Source of the DNA: Trissonchulus latispiculum
Lineage: Eukaryota; Nematoda; Enoplea; Enoplida; Ironidae
Length of the DNA stretch: 64,000 bases
Direction of reading: 5' to 3'
Assembly (NCBI GenBank): GCA_030248195.1
Contig: JASAND010021206.1
Span: 25,401-89,400, forward strand
Part shown: in pieces, positions 30,838-40,201 of the stretch
Layout: each line of letters begins with the position of its first letter
How positions within the stretch are numbered: the first letter of the stretch is position 1
Program-made: the position numbers and the translations under genes
The notes under the pieces: model-generated
What the model saw: only the letters and a program-made list of their open reading frames with translations
What the model was told of the DNA's origin: nothing
The model's database searches: none

Positions 30838-31479
30838 TTTCCGCCAATCATCAAACACGATGAAAATGGCACTTATACCTACTCCTTTTTTGATGCTCCA
30901 TTCCATTTACCTGCGTAGTTGCAGCGCCAACTAAAGCTGGAAAGACTACATTCGTTTCAAAGCTATTACAGCATGCGGATCAAATGATACAACCCCAACC
31001 AGATCGGATTTTGTGGTGTTACACCGAATGGCAAGAAGCCTATGAAAATCTACCGTATGTTACCTTTCAAAAGGGACTACCCAATTTAGAAGAACTGAAA
31101 CGTAACAAGCACATGAATACTCTCATCGTTTTGGATGATCTCATGTCGGAAGTAACAAAGGATTCGAAACTGGTGGAATTGTTTACGCGTGGGTGCCATC
31201 ACTCAAGACATATTCTTTGCAAGGAGGACAAGCAGGATAAATGCTCAGTACATTGTACTAATGAAGAATCCTGCCGACAAGCTAACTCCACTGAATCTCG
31301 CCAAGCAAATGTACCCTGGTCAAGTAGATGGCTTCATGCAAGCCTTCAATCATGCCACAAGCAAGCCTCATGGATACCTGCTGATTGATCTGGATCAAGC
31401 AACGCCAGAAGAATTTCGACTACGAACAAACATATTTCCAGATGAACTTAATGGGGTGTATACACTACAGAAGACATAA
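30838..31479 (+). pseudogene. ATP: Polinton packaging ATPase (FtsK/A32-like), two frameshifts
   Basis: Would pump DNA into capsids. N-terminal piece PPIIKHDENGTYTYSFFDAP is followed after a frameshift (about 30900) by the Walker A motif CVVAAPTKAGKTTF and Walker B TLIVLDDLM. A second frameshift near 31200 leads to YIVLMKNPADKL, LAKQMYPGQVDGF and SKPHGYLLIDLDQ, all characteristic of Polinton ATPases. The protein ends near FPDELNGVYTLQKT. No initiating Met is visible in the first frame. Single-base shifts could be decay or assembly error. Confidence 0.9.
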
Positions 31480-31553
31480 ATACATGCGATGTAAACAATA
31501 TTAACCGTAAAAAAGACATAAAAGCTATTCCCGATTAATGTATCATCAGCGAT

Positions 31554-31892
31554 ATGGCTCAACGATTTGAAAAGAACGTAGTCTATTTGAGTGTTCTATG
31601 CAAGTGTAACCCAAAACAACGTAAAGCTATACTCAAGACAGCAGACAATCAGCTCATAGGAGTCATTTGTGACTGTGTGGAAAACGTACTAGCGGGTAAC
31701 GTACCGCTTAGCGACGAAGAAAAGCATCGTCTGAGAAAACGTATCAACGTTCTCAGAAGAATTCGCGCAAAGAAGACTTTGGCCAGCAAACGAAAGGAGA
31801 TTGTTCAACACGGAGGATTGTTGCCTGCAGTTTTGGCTCCTCTCATTGGCGTTGTTCGTGGATTACTCAGTGATCTGATACTCAGAAGATGA
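31554..31892 (+). CDS. conserved small basic Polinton protein with hydrophobic tail
   Basis: Intact 112 codons. Helical basic protein (KCNPKQRKAILKTADNQLIG; RLRKRINVLRRIRAKK) ending in a Gly/hydrophobic segment GGLLPAVLAPLIGVVRGLL. Small proteins of this layout sit beside the ATPase and integrase in animal Polintons and are thought to be virion or core components; the exact role is unknown. Its stop overlaps the next start by four bases (ATGA), a virus-like compact arrangement. Confidence 0.75.
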   Translation: MAQRFEKNVVYLSVLCKCNPKQRKAILKTADNQLIGVICDCVENVLAGNVPLSDEEKHRLRKRINVLRRIRAKKTLASKRKEIVQHGGLLPAVLAPLIGVVRGLLSDLILRR

Positions 31893-32458
31893 TGGAATAC
31901 TCAGTACTGGTTAGACCAGATTATTTCGAGCAGCATGGAGACGTTGCAGCCCAGCAAATCAAGGAAGCGCTGGAGCAGAAAGTACCCTCAGATGTGAAAC
32001 TTGCCCTATACCGCCAGCAAAACTACCGGAACCGGCTGATTAAAGAAAAGCCAAAAACGACAATGACTGTTAAAAGGGAGTCATCTCCCCAGACTGACAG
32101 CATTATTGTGGATAACCTTCCACCAGCAGTTCAAACGAAAGGTAGAATGCTTATCCAGCATTTGCAAGGCATTAAGGGTTTTAGAGTAAACGATAGGGGA
32201 GAAATTGAGTATAAAGGACAAATTGCCGAAGACTCACGGATATTTGATTTTATTAATGACTTTGTTAGGAAACGGAAGACAAAAACGTCTCAACCTGGCG
32301 ACGATTTATTTGTCGAAGCTCTACGAGATAGCAATGTACCCCGCGAATTTATAGGTAACTCAGCCCGATTGGCTCATATTCGAAAACATAAAAAGCAAAT
32401 TGGACGCGGATCTAATATATCCAGTGTTCTAAAACGTTTAAAATGGAAGCGATCTTAG
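31889..32458 (+). CDS. conserved Polinton protein of unknown function (189 aa)
   Basis: Intact. Opens MMEYSVLVRPDYFEQHGD, has a charged helical first third, a central globular-looking part (VQTKGRMLIQHLQGIKGFRV) and a basic C-terminus (RLAHIRKHKKQIGRG; LKRLKWKRS). Proteins of this position and make-up are common in animal Polintons; I do not assign a role. Overlaps the integrase start by 16 bases. Confidence 0.65.
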   Translation: MMEYSVLVRPDYFEQHGDVAAQQIKEALEQKVPSDVKLALYRQQNYRNRLIKEKPKTTMTVKRESSPQTDSIIVDNLPPAVQTKGRMLIQHLQGIKGFRVNDRGEIEYKGQIAEDSRIFDFINDFVRKRKTKTSQPGDDLFVEALRDSNVPREFIGNSARLAHIRKHKKQIGRGSNISSVLKRLKWKRS

Positions 32459-33506
32459 ATGAACTATATTATAACCCTAGCAAAAACACTGCTTTCACAG
32501 GTCAGCAGGCACTGCTGAGTAAAGCTGCCGGTGCTACTGCCAAAAACGTGCGAGACTATCTAAAGAAGCAGTATACCTATACTATGCACAAACCCATCAA
32601 GCGAAACTATAGAAGAAGGCGCTATGAAGTTGCTGGAATAGATAAGCTTTGGCAGGTCGATTTGGCCGACATGGTCAGAGTAGCAGATGACAACGATGGG
32701 TACAAGTATCTACTTACTTGTGTTGACGTGTTTTCCAAGTACGCCTGGGTTGTTCCAGTCAAATCAAAGGCAGGTACAGATGTAGCCAATGCCTTTAAAA
32801 CCATTCTGGACAGCGGACGGCTACCTAAAGCACTACAATCAGACAAGGGAAAGGAATTTCTCAATAGCACCTTTCAGAAACTGCTAAAGGAAAACGACAT
32901 TCACTTTTACACATGCAATAATCCCGATATCAAGTGTAGTCTTGTTGAGAGGTTTAACAGAACCATAAAGACAAAACTATTCAAGTACTTTACCAAAAAC
33001 AGAACCTACAGGTACATAGATGTGCTACCTCAACTGGTAGCAGGATATAACGATTCCAAACACCAAGCATTAAAATGAGTCCAAATATGGCCTCGGATCC
33101 ACAAAACCAGTATAAGGTCTTCAAGAACCTATATGGTAAAATAGTACCATTTAAGGCCCCGACATTTAGTGAAGGAAATATTGTGAGAATTAGCCGATCA
33201 AAAGGCATTTTTGAAAAGGGATATCTCCCAAATTGGTCAGAAGAACTGTTTAAAATTACCAAACCTTCTCCAGGCCAACCTCCAATGTATAAACTAAGTG
33301 ACATGCAAGGGGAACCAATTGAGGGTGGTTTCTATGAGGAGGAACTTCAGGCAATAACTGAATCAGAGACGTATTGGATCGAAAAGATCATCAAAACTAG
33401 AGGAAGAGGCAAAAATAAGCAATATCTGGTCAAGTGGTTAGGATACCCTGACAAATTCAACAGCTGGATTAACGAAAATGACGGATTTTTACCTTCATCT
33501 ACCTAG
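32443..33506 (+). pseudogene. INT: Polinton retroviral-type integrase with chromodomain, one frameshift
   Basis: Inserts the element into host DNA. N-terminal part LDELYYNPSKNTAFTGQQAL, then an rve core with catalytic Asp in LWQVDLADM, Asp in LQSDKGKEFLN and Glu in SLVERFNRTIK. A one-base shift near 33072 separates this from the C-terminal part, which has an SH3-like segment (VRISRSKGIFEKGYLPNW) and a chromodomain (YWIEKIIKTRGRGKNKQYLV then KWLGYPDKFNSW). Catalytic residues are all retained, so the damage is limited to the shift. The next gene starts inside its 3' end. Confidence 0.92.
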
Positions 33507-34314
33507 CAATACAAACAACTTTAACACTTTAAGCAGTTTTAGTGTAAAGCTTCCACACCGTATAGATCTCGACGGCCAATGGGAAGTTGCTCTTGTTGAG
33601 TTTATTTATCCCGTGACATGGGCTAATCTGGGCAGAAAAGTTGACGCTATAGCGAGTATTCATTTCTCTAATGACAGCTCTAAGGCTAAAGCGCTTCCTG
33701 CAAGGCATTACGCAACAGTGGAAGATTTATGCGAAGGCATAAACAAGAGCATTCAGTATATGAAAAATGAGACCGGTGAAGTGGCTGAGTGCAAGTTCTA
33801 CTTTGACCAGGACCTACATCGTGTAGTGTTTAAAGTGTTTGAAAACCCAGACAATCTTGAGCACCCAGACTTTTTCAGTATCAAGTTTAGCGAAAAGTTG
33901 GCGTATATGCTGGGTTTCAATGAAATACTGCTAGATTCTCAGCCACCTACTGAGGAAAGAGAAGATATTGACGACTGGGATTCTCTAACATCAAGCGTCG
34001 TTACAAAACACAAGATTATTGCAACTGGAGAACCCGATATGAGGGCTGGATTCTATTCTATGTACGTCTACTGTGACATTGTAGCACCTCAAATCGTCGG
34101 AAATACAACAGCGCCCATTCTGAGAGTGGTTCACGTTGAAGGTGAACACGGAGACATTATAGATAAGATATACAACAACCCGCACTACGTTCCAGTACTA
34201 AAAAAGGAGTTTGACACAATCGAAATCAATATAAACGACGATAATGCTAGACACATTGCACTTAATTACGGAAGAGTGTTTGCAAAACTGCACTTTAGAA
34301 GACAGCAATTATGA
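33478..34314 (+). CDS. mCP: Polinton minor capsid (penton-type) protein
   Basis: Intact 278 codons. Beginning MTDFYLHLPSNTNNFNTLSS, followed by WEVALVEFIYPVTWANL; the C-terminal half has YVYCDIVAPQIVGNTTAPIL and PHYVPVLKKEFDTIEI, the recognised signature of the Polinton minor capsid protein, predicted to be a single jelly-roll vertex protein. Overlaps the integrase C-terminus upstream and the next start (ATGA) downstream. Confidence 0.85.
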   Translation: MTDFYLHLPSNTNNFNTLSSFSVKLPHRIDLDGQWEVALVEFIYPVTWANLGRKVDAIASIHFSNDSSKAKALPARHYATVEDLCEGINKSIQYMKNETGEVAECKFYFDQDLHRVVFKVFENPDNLEHPDFFSIKFSEKLAYMLGFNEILLDSQPPTEEREDIDDWDSLTSSVVTKHKIIATGEPDMRAGFYSMYVYCDIVAPQIVGNTTAPILRVVHVEGEHGDIIDKIYNNPHYVPVLKKEFDTIEININDDNARHIALNYGRVFAKLHFRRQQL

Positions 34315-34730
34315 GAACTCCATATTATCCCGAAAGCGTGAAAACCTGGGAGCATAGTTTGCTTCAAACAGGTGGGGCATTTTACAAAGGTGTGGCCTAT
34401 CAGGATGGTGGTGGTGGTGGATTCGGTAAAGTCCTTGGTGGCATCTTCAGAGCTATATGGCCGACAGTACGGAAAATAGGTGCTGAAGTAGGCAAGGAAG
34501 CACTACGGACAGGCTCAGAGGTTGCGAGAGACTACTTGAATAGAGGCGAAGACATTGGGACGTCGTTTAAACGACACTCAAAACAAGCCGTCGGTCGAGT
34601 CTTGGAAACCACGGGTAAGGACTTACAGGTTGGAAAACGCCTCGGATCAAGAAAGCGCGCCAATAACATAAAAACAATAGGCAGAAGCAAAACTAAGCGT
34701 CGAAAAAGAGACATTTTAGACTATGACTAA
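34311..34730 (+). CDS. Polinton pVI/pX-like small virion protein
   Basis: Intact 139 codons. Short N-terminal part, then a Gly-rich segment (GGGGGFGKVLGGIFRAIWPT) leading into an amphipathic helix, GKEALRTGSEVARDYL and a very basic tail (RSKTKRRKRD). This Gly-rich, amphipathic, basic layout is shared by Polinton proteins compared with adenovirus pVI/pX. A membrane or core role is inferred. Its last eight bases overlap the capsid gene start. Confidence 0.7.
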   Translation: MRTPYYPESVKTWEHSLLQTGGAFYKGVAYQDGGGGGFGKVLGGIFRAIWPTVRKIGAEVGKEALRTGSEVARDYLNRGEDIGTSFKRHSKQAVGRVLETTGKDLQVGKRLGSRKRANNIKTIGRSKTKRRKRDILDYD

Positions 34731-36047
34731 GCGACTTGACGCAAATTCTGTTCCCGGTTTCAAGAGTGAACTGGACTTATTCTCACTCCCACCCACTCAG
34801 GTGCCCGTTGAGAAAGGATACTGGTCAGAATATTACCCTCAAAACCCTGTAACCAATTCTGGTCCATACAGGATATTCGTCCCAAGGGACGCGTACATGT
34901 TAGATCTTAATAAAAACTACCTTTACATAAAACTCAGAGTGGCAACGGATGCTGGCGCAGCTGTGACTCAGACGGCAGCTGCTGATGGAACTGTAGACGC
35001 GGATGACTCTCCCGTTGCGCCAATCAATTTGAATGGGAAAACACTATTTGAGCGCCTGATAGTTAAACTCAGCGACAAGGAAATCTACAACTCTGGCCCA
35101 CTTTATGCATACCAAGCGTACTTGGAGACTCTGCTAAACTACGGATGGGACGCCAAAAACTCTCATCAACAACTCAGTTTGTTTTACAAGGATGACAATT
35201 TTGAACTAGCCTCGAAAGCAGCCGGAAAAAGAGTTAAGCCATTTCTAGATAACAACGCAGTTGAACTACTTGCTCCACTGCATTGTGACTTGTTTAAGTA
35301 GGAAAGATACTTGCTGAGCGATTGTGAGCTAGCACTGGAATTACACAGAAACAGTGATAATTTCATCAGTAACGGTACAAAGCACAAGATATTAGTAGAC
35401 GATATTAGATGGTACGTCTGGAAAGTAAAGCCACAAGAGTCCCTTTCCCTAGCAATCGAACAAATCTGACGCCAAATACCGCAAAATATCCTATACGAAG
35501 GATTAAAATGGCTACAAGACATATAGCTGCAGGATCTCAGCATATAATTGAAAACTCAATTTATAGTGGCCAATTACCACGAAGAGTGGTCATAAGCCTT
35601 GTAGAGGCTGAAGCATTCAACGGATCTTTCACAAAGAACCCTTTCAAGTTTGAACACTGCAATGTCACAGAAATTGCCCTTAAATGTGGAGACGAATATG
35701 TGCCCAAGTATCCCTTGAAGATGGACTGGAAAACTTATCAGTACAGTTTTCCATACATGTACCTGTACGAAAACTGCGACATGGCCAACTTGGATAGGGG
35801 CATGGATATATCCTACAACAACTTTGTTAAAGGATTCACCATGTTCACCTTTAGTCTAACTGCCGATAACGTGGATACTGGAGCTATGTAATTGATTAGA
35901 GAAGGCGACTTGAGCCTCTGCATGAATCTGAAGGAGCCTTTGCCTGCTGCGGATTTCCCTCAAGGCATCGCCATAATCATATATGGAAAATTTGATAACT
36001 TGATTGCCATTGATGCCAACAGAACACCATTCTTTGACTACGCAATA
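34723..36047 (+). pseudogene. MCP: Polinton major capsid protein (double jelly roll), frameshifted
   Basis: Forms hexon-like trimers. The first frame (34723-35301) has SELDLFSLPPTQVPVEKGYW, YRIFVPRDAYMLDL and NYGWDAKNSHQQLSLFYKDD, then a TAG at 35299. Continuations in other frames include DDIRWYVWKVKP, FNGSFTKNPFKFEHCNVTEI, the block to NVDTGAM, and finally EGDLSLCMNLKEPLPAADFP and FFDYAI. At least three frame changes. Matches the capsid family found as uncharacterised proteins in nematode and other genomes. Not expressible as read. Confidence 0.88.
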
Positions 36048-36870
36048 TGAATACTAAAGAGATTACAGAGACAATGAAACGGTGTAAAGACTTCATTGGG
36101 GATTTGCCAGTGATTGTCTACCAAACATCAAGTCAAGACCTGCCTGCTTTATTGCCAACACCGACCCCGCAGATTCTTCTTCTGATCTGGGCTCGTCAGC
36201 AAAATGCTATATGAGGGCACTTCAGCAAGCAGCAATCCAGCACACGTCTTCGCATGTTGATGATCCAGGACATCCAGGGGATGATGGGGATGGATCCACC
36301 AGCTCGGTAGCATATTTAAGGAATGATGCCACGCTTCCATGTTAATCCGACACGGCAAATTAATACCGTGGCCCCAGGAGTGTGGAACCCATTCGCGCCG
36401 TTGACCAGACGGATGCCAGGGAGCACCTGTGGGGATCTCCATTTGATGGGGTCCATGTCCATCGGATTTCCCACGGAGGTGGTTCCAAACTCCCCAAGTT
36501 TTAAGGTTCCACCGAGATCAGCCTGGCCAACACTGGGTTGCACTCTATGTTGGTAACAATATAGAATACTTTGACAGTTATGGACTGCCTCCCATTTGGC
36601 AAGTACGATGTTAATAAATACAACCCTTATTGCCTCCAGAACTTTGATACTAACGTTTGTGGAGAATACTGCATCTACTTTCTACTCAAACGATGCCAAG
36701 GGCATAGTCTTGAATCTATTGTGGAATACCTGAGAAGGTGTGACAACGACCGGGTTGTAAAGAAGTTTGTGGACAGGATACGAGCAACGTGTGAAGCTGG
36801 TGGACAGTGCTGCAAATGCCGATCGTCAACGTTGTGCTTACTGGAAAGCTTGGAAAAGAAATTGCCCTGA
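36047..36870 (+). pseudogene. PRO: adenovirus-type cysteine protease of the Polinton, interrupted
   Basis: Would mature virion proteins. Piece 1 (36047 to about 36170) starts MNTKEITETMKRCKDFIGDL and ends at the motif CFIANTDPA after a one-base shift. An unrelated ~350-bp stretch follows. Piece 2 resumes at QHWVALYVGNNIEYFDSYGL (catalytic His in HWVALY) and, after another shift near 36580, NPYCLQNFDTNVCGEYCIYF, with the active-site Cys in NVCGEYC. The C-terminus runs to about 36870 and overlaps the next gene. Catalytic residues are present but the frame is broken. Confidence 0.85.
36172..36524. other. foreign ~350-bp insert within the protease gene
   Basis: Separates the two protease blocks CFIANTDPA and HWVALY. 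More GC-rich than the surrounding genes. Plus-strand frame contains NPTRQINTVAPGVWNPFAPL and a Ser/Asp-rich piece; neither is recognised. No clear TIR or target duplication, so it looks like captured DNA rather than a standard transposon. Confidence 0.6.
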
Positions 36871-37310
36871 CGAAGCTGGATGATGTCTACTATCAACCTA
36901 AACGATTCAGCGGGGCTATACTGCATGATGGCTGCACATTTCTGATATTCAAGAGTGGATCTTTCAACTGTGTTGGTTCAACCTCAACCTCAGATGCGAT
37001 AGAAAATGCCCATAAACTCGCTGAAAGGATGGATGCTAGCTTGGAGAATTATAGGATATGCAACCTTGTATTCTCAAACAAGGCCAAATCAGCTGTGGAC
37101 TTGGACTCACTCTATGAATACCTGCGCCCTTACGGTTACGTTATGATGGATCATGAGCTATTCAGTGGACTCACCTGGAAACTCAATGGAGCTACTGTAC
37201 GATTATTTCACAATGGCCAATACTTCATCACTGGACTAAAGACGGAAGAGCATGCACAGCTTGCTGATTGCACTGTGCAACAACTATGTGATGAATTCAT
37301 GAAGAAGTAA
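36816..37310 (+). CDS. TATA-binding-protein (TBP) homologue encoded by the Polinton
   Basis: Intact 164 codons from the ATG at 36816 (a GTG at 36807 is also in frame) to TAA at 37308, with AATAAA overlapping the stop. Two TBP repeats are visible. Repeat 1: VNVVLTGKLGKEIALTKL, YYQPKRFSGAI, FLIFKSGSFNCVGS. Repeat 2: YRICNLVFSNKAKSAVDLDS, DHELFSGLTWKL, VRLFHNGQYFITGLK. All four DNA-intercalating Phe positions of TBP appear conserved (KRF, LIF, ELF, RLF). Short for TBP: core only, no N-terminal extension. Cellular and giant-virus TBPs nucleate transcription; a role in element-specific transcription is inferred. It overlaps the protease 3' end in another frame, so it belongs to the element rather than being a late insertion. 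Confidence 0.85.
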   Translation: MPIVNVVLTGKLGKEIALTKLDDVYYQPKRFSGAILHDGCTFLIFKSGSFNCVGSTSTSDAIENAHKLAERMDASLENYRICNLVFSNKAKSAVDLDSLYEYLRPYGYVMMDHELFSGLTWKLNGATVRLFHNGQYFITGLKTEEHAQLADCTVQQLCDEFMKK

Positions 37311-37347
37311 TAAAAGGCGCTGAAATCTGACAAGAAACTGACTGACA

Positions 37348-37635
37348 ATGGAATATCAGACGAAACGAGATTATATCTTATCCACTGCCAACTTGAGGTG
37401 TGTGGAAGCGGAACTTACAGCAATCAATGGTAACACTGTGGAGTCATCAGATATCAGAGATTTTATGCTGCTCAAGTTCCAAAACTGGACGAATGATGAC
37501 AAAATGTACTTGCTTATCACGGATGAATGCTACCATATTCTCTTTAAAGGATGGGTCCAGAAGTCAACAGTTGCTGACGTTTGCTCATTTCCAGAAAGAA
37601 GGAAGCTGACGGTGCTGGCTATTCACCTTGACTGA
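37348..37635 (+). CDS. unknown small Polinton ORF (95 aa)
   Basis: Intact ORF 37 bp after the TBP-like gene, starting MEYQTKRDYILSTANLRCVE. Balanced, soluble-looking composition with LLITDECYHILFKGWV. No family recognised. Position as the last plus-strand gene, tail to tail with the polymerase fragment, and its open frame suggest a real gene, possibly co-transcribed with the TBP homologue. Confidence 0.55.
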   Translation: MEYQTKRDYILSTANLRCVEAELTAINGNTVESSDIRDFMLLKFQNWTNDDKMYLLITDECYHILFKGWVQKSTVADVCSFPERRKLTVLAIHLD

Positions 37636-37755
37636 ACGAAATCATCAAACCTCTCCGGAGGTTCCGCCTGAAGCCACAGCGTGGCGGATGGCTTTATTTC
37701 AGGTAAAAAGGCATTTATACATACAGAATAACTTGTTTACATATAACACATATCT

Positions 37756-38832
37756 TTACAAAATGGGAACATTGAGTTTGTCAACAATAATTGTCACATT
37801 TGCGATTCTTTCTACTGAATATCTTGATCCAGGTCGTTGCAGACGAGCCCATTCTAGTACATCCACCACATCCAGTTGATTCATAACCTTGTCAAAGTCT
37901 GCTCGGTTTCCAACTGTCATCGGGTATTTCAGCACATTTGTATTTCCGCTGGCGTAGAAATACGTCAATTCATCAGTAACAACGTTCCGCAAAACATAGC
38001 CAAAGCAGATACTCCACTTGCCAGTGGCCCTCTGTCTGCTAAAAGTTTCTTCACAATAGCTCTTAATCTCATCCATATCCATGTGATTGAGCTGGTAGTT
38101 GTATCGGCATTGTAATTTTGTCTCTCGGTGTTGAGTTTTGATGAAATGCCAGTTTGTTTGATAAATCATATTCATTGCGGCATCTCCAAACACTGTCGGC
38201 GAATCATTCTCCTCGGTGGTCTTCAGTGTTTTTATTGCTGGTGGTGTTTGTTCCGTTGTTGGTTCAGGTCCCCGCTTCTTTGTTCCCTGTGAATGAATTC
38301 GTTTGCAATGTGCCATTAGGAGATCCTGCCTGGCAAACACGCGACCACATTTTATACAGGCAACCGGCAATGATTGCCCATGCTGCTCTCTGATATGGCG
38401 TTGATACGTATCTGACCGGGAGAATGTCCGGGAGCAGTCGAAGCAATGCTCAGGTTCTCCCTCACTAGCCTTGCCACCATCGATATGAATCCGTTTATGA
38501 TGTGCGGCTAGCTCTTCCTTTCTTGTAAAGGCACGATTACATTCTTCACAGATGAACTTCCTCAATTGTTCATGCTGTTCTCGAATGTGGCTCTGGTAGG
38601 TATCTGTTCGCAGAAACGACTGTTCGCAATGACCGCACTGAATCCTGACCTGAAACAAAAAACTCGACACATGAAATAAGAACTCGACTAAAGACAAGTC
38701 ATGCTTGCAGTCAAGCAAAATGTGGTACTATCCGTATTGGAGCCACATTACCTTTTCGAAATGCTTGGTATCCATGTGCCGCACCAATGCATCTTTCCGG
38801 CCGAATGTCATTCCACATATATTGCAGTAGCT
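37756..38832 (-). pseudogene. pPolB (N-terminal part): N-terminal zinc-finger part of protein-primed DNA polymerase B, 3'-truncated
   Basis: Exon 38832-38752 carries a C2H2 finger (SYCNICGMTFGRKDALVRHM); a 102-bp intron (38751-38650, GT...AG) follows; exon 2 from 38649 continues in frame with four more fingers (IQCGHCEQSFLRTDTYQSHI; FICEECNRAFTRKEELAAHH; HCFDCSRTFSRSDTYQRHI; CIKCGRVFARQDLLMAHC). The last ~150 residues (WHFIKTQHRETKLQCRYNYQ, SICFGYVLRNVVTDELTYFY, VNVLEWAR-like VDVLEWARLQRPGSRY) match the region preceding the exonuclease domain of Polinton PolB. It then stops at 37756; the exonuclease and polymerase domains are absent. Could still make a zinc-finger protein. Confidence 0.8.
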
Positions 38833-39663
38833 CTAAAATAAAACGGTTCGAGTTGTTGTTTTGATTGGATAAGCAGATAGCCAGTTTGGATAACAACAAA
38901 GCAAATAGCCACATTGGCCTTCGGTGGAGAATGTCTGAGTAACTCAGTGCGAGTAAAGAAGCCCTATTACCTCTAAAACTCTTACCTCAAATCCGCTTAT
39001 CTCTAAACCACTAATCCTCTTATCTCTAAACCACTAATCCGCTTATCTCTAAACCACTAATCCGCTTATCTCTAAACCACTAATCCGCTTATCTCTAAAC
39101 CACTAATCCGCGTATCTCACAACCTCCTACCTCAACCTCTTATCTCTAAACCTCGTGACTCAAATCCTCTTATCCCTAAACCACTAATCTCACAACCTCT
39201 TACCTCAACCTCTAAGCTCAAACCCTCTTACCTCAAAACCTCTTTCCTTAAAATCTCTCACCTCAGAGCTTCTTACCTCAAAACCTCCAACCTCAGATCC
39301 TCTAATCTCCAGGCCTCTAACCTCAAAGCCTCAAACCCCAGTCCTCAGTCCCACCAACATTATAACCTCAAAAACTGAAACCTCTTACCTCAAACCTCAA
39401 GAAACCTCTAACCTCATAACCTCAAAACTGAAAACCTCTGTAAAACTACTACCTGAACATTGGTTTCTCCTTCCATTGTATTGTCACTGCTAGAGCCAAA
39501 TGATCGTTTTAAAACTGTTTGAAATTTTGAGGCAGGTGCAAACACAGCAGGGCGCCTCAATGTTAGTTTTTGTAGTGTGTTGTTCGTTATTTCAAATGTT
39601 GTATTGTGTTGCTTTTTCTTCTACTAGATGCTATTATACACTTGTCATTTTATTATAGCTATT

Positions 39664-39734
39664 ATGGATCTTGTTTACGATAACTTGGTGCTATTTTGCA
39701 ATGACATGAAAGCGGAACCGATATTGGATTACCT
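39664..39734 (+). pseudogene. right-hand CARD gene, 5' piece
   Basis: Same opening as the left copy (MDLVYDNLVLFCNDMKAEPI). Broken after about 24 codons by the inserted LTR-type block. The matching 3' piece is at 42809-42943, minus the deleted CARD core. Confidence 0.7.
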
Positions 39735-40173
39735 TGTGAAGTACTGTGCGTGTACCTCTGTAATAAATTATGTCGGACTACAGTAAAGGATTGCAAGTAG
39801 GTATTCAGTGTGTGATATCCAGTTCTAGCCAAATGAGCGAAGATGCAAGGGTGCTGTAAATTAGCGAGTAGATTAAGGTAGAACCACTTGTGAGCCCTAG
39901 ACGACCGTCTCTAAAGCTAATAGACCAAATACCGCTAGATTTTACTACACAAAGTACACTTTCCAACTTTAGAGTAAACATACAAAACCGATAGAAAATA
40001 CAAAAGGGAGCACGACAATAGAATCCAAAGAACACAAGGGAGGGCGTTACCCACTCCCGCACACCTAAACCTTGCCCACGTCTCCTACCCAACTAATAGA
40101 TCACCCACCCCCAAAGCTGACGACACTCCAACTGCCGTAAACCTACACTTTCTCTCACTTATATATACTTTGT
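39735..40173 (-). repeat. LTR-like direct repeat, left copy
   Basis: Near-identical to 42191-42605 apart from a 24-bp insertion around 39920 and scattered substitutions. Confidence 0.8.
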
Positions 40174-40201
40174 CTTATACTTTCTGTTTTTGTCTATATA
40201 C

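Noticed and set aside
34723..35301. Treating the 192-codon ORF as a complete protein
   Set aside because: Capsid homology clearly continues in other frames downstream to 36047, so it is the 5' part of a frameshifted major capsid gene.
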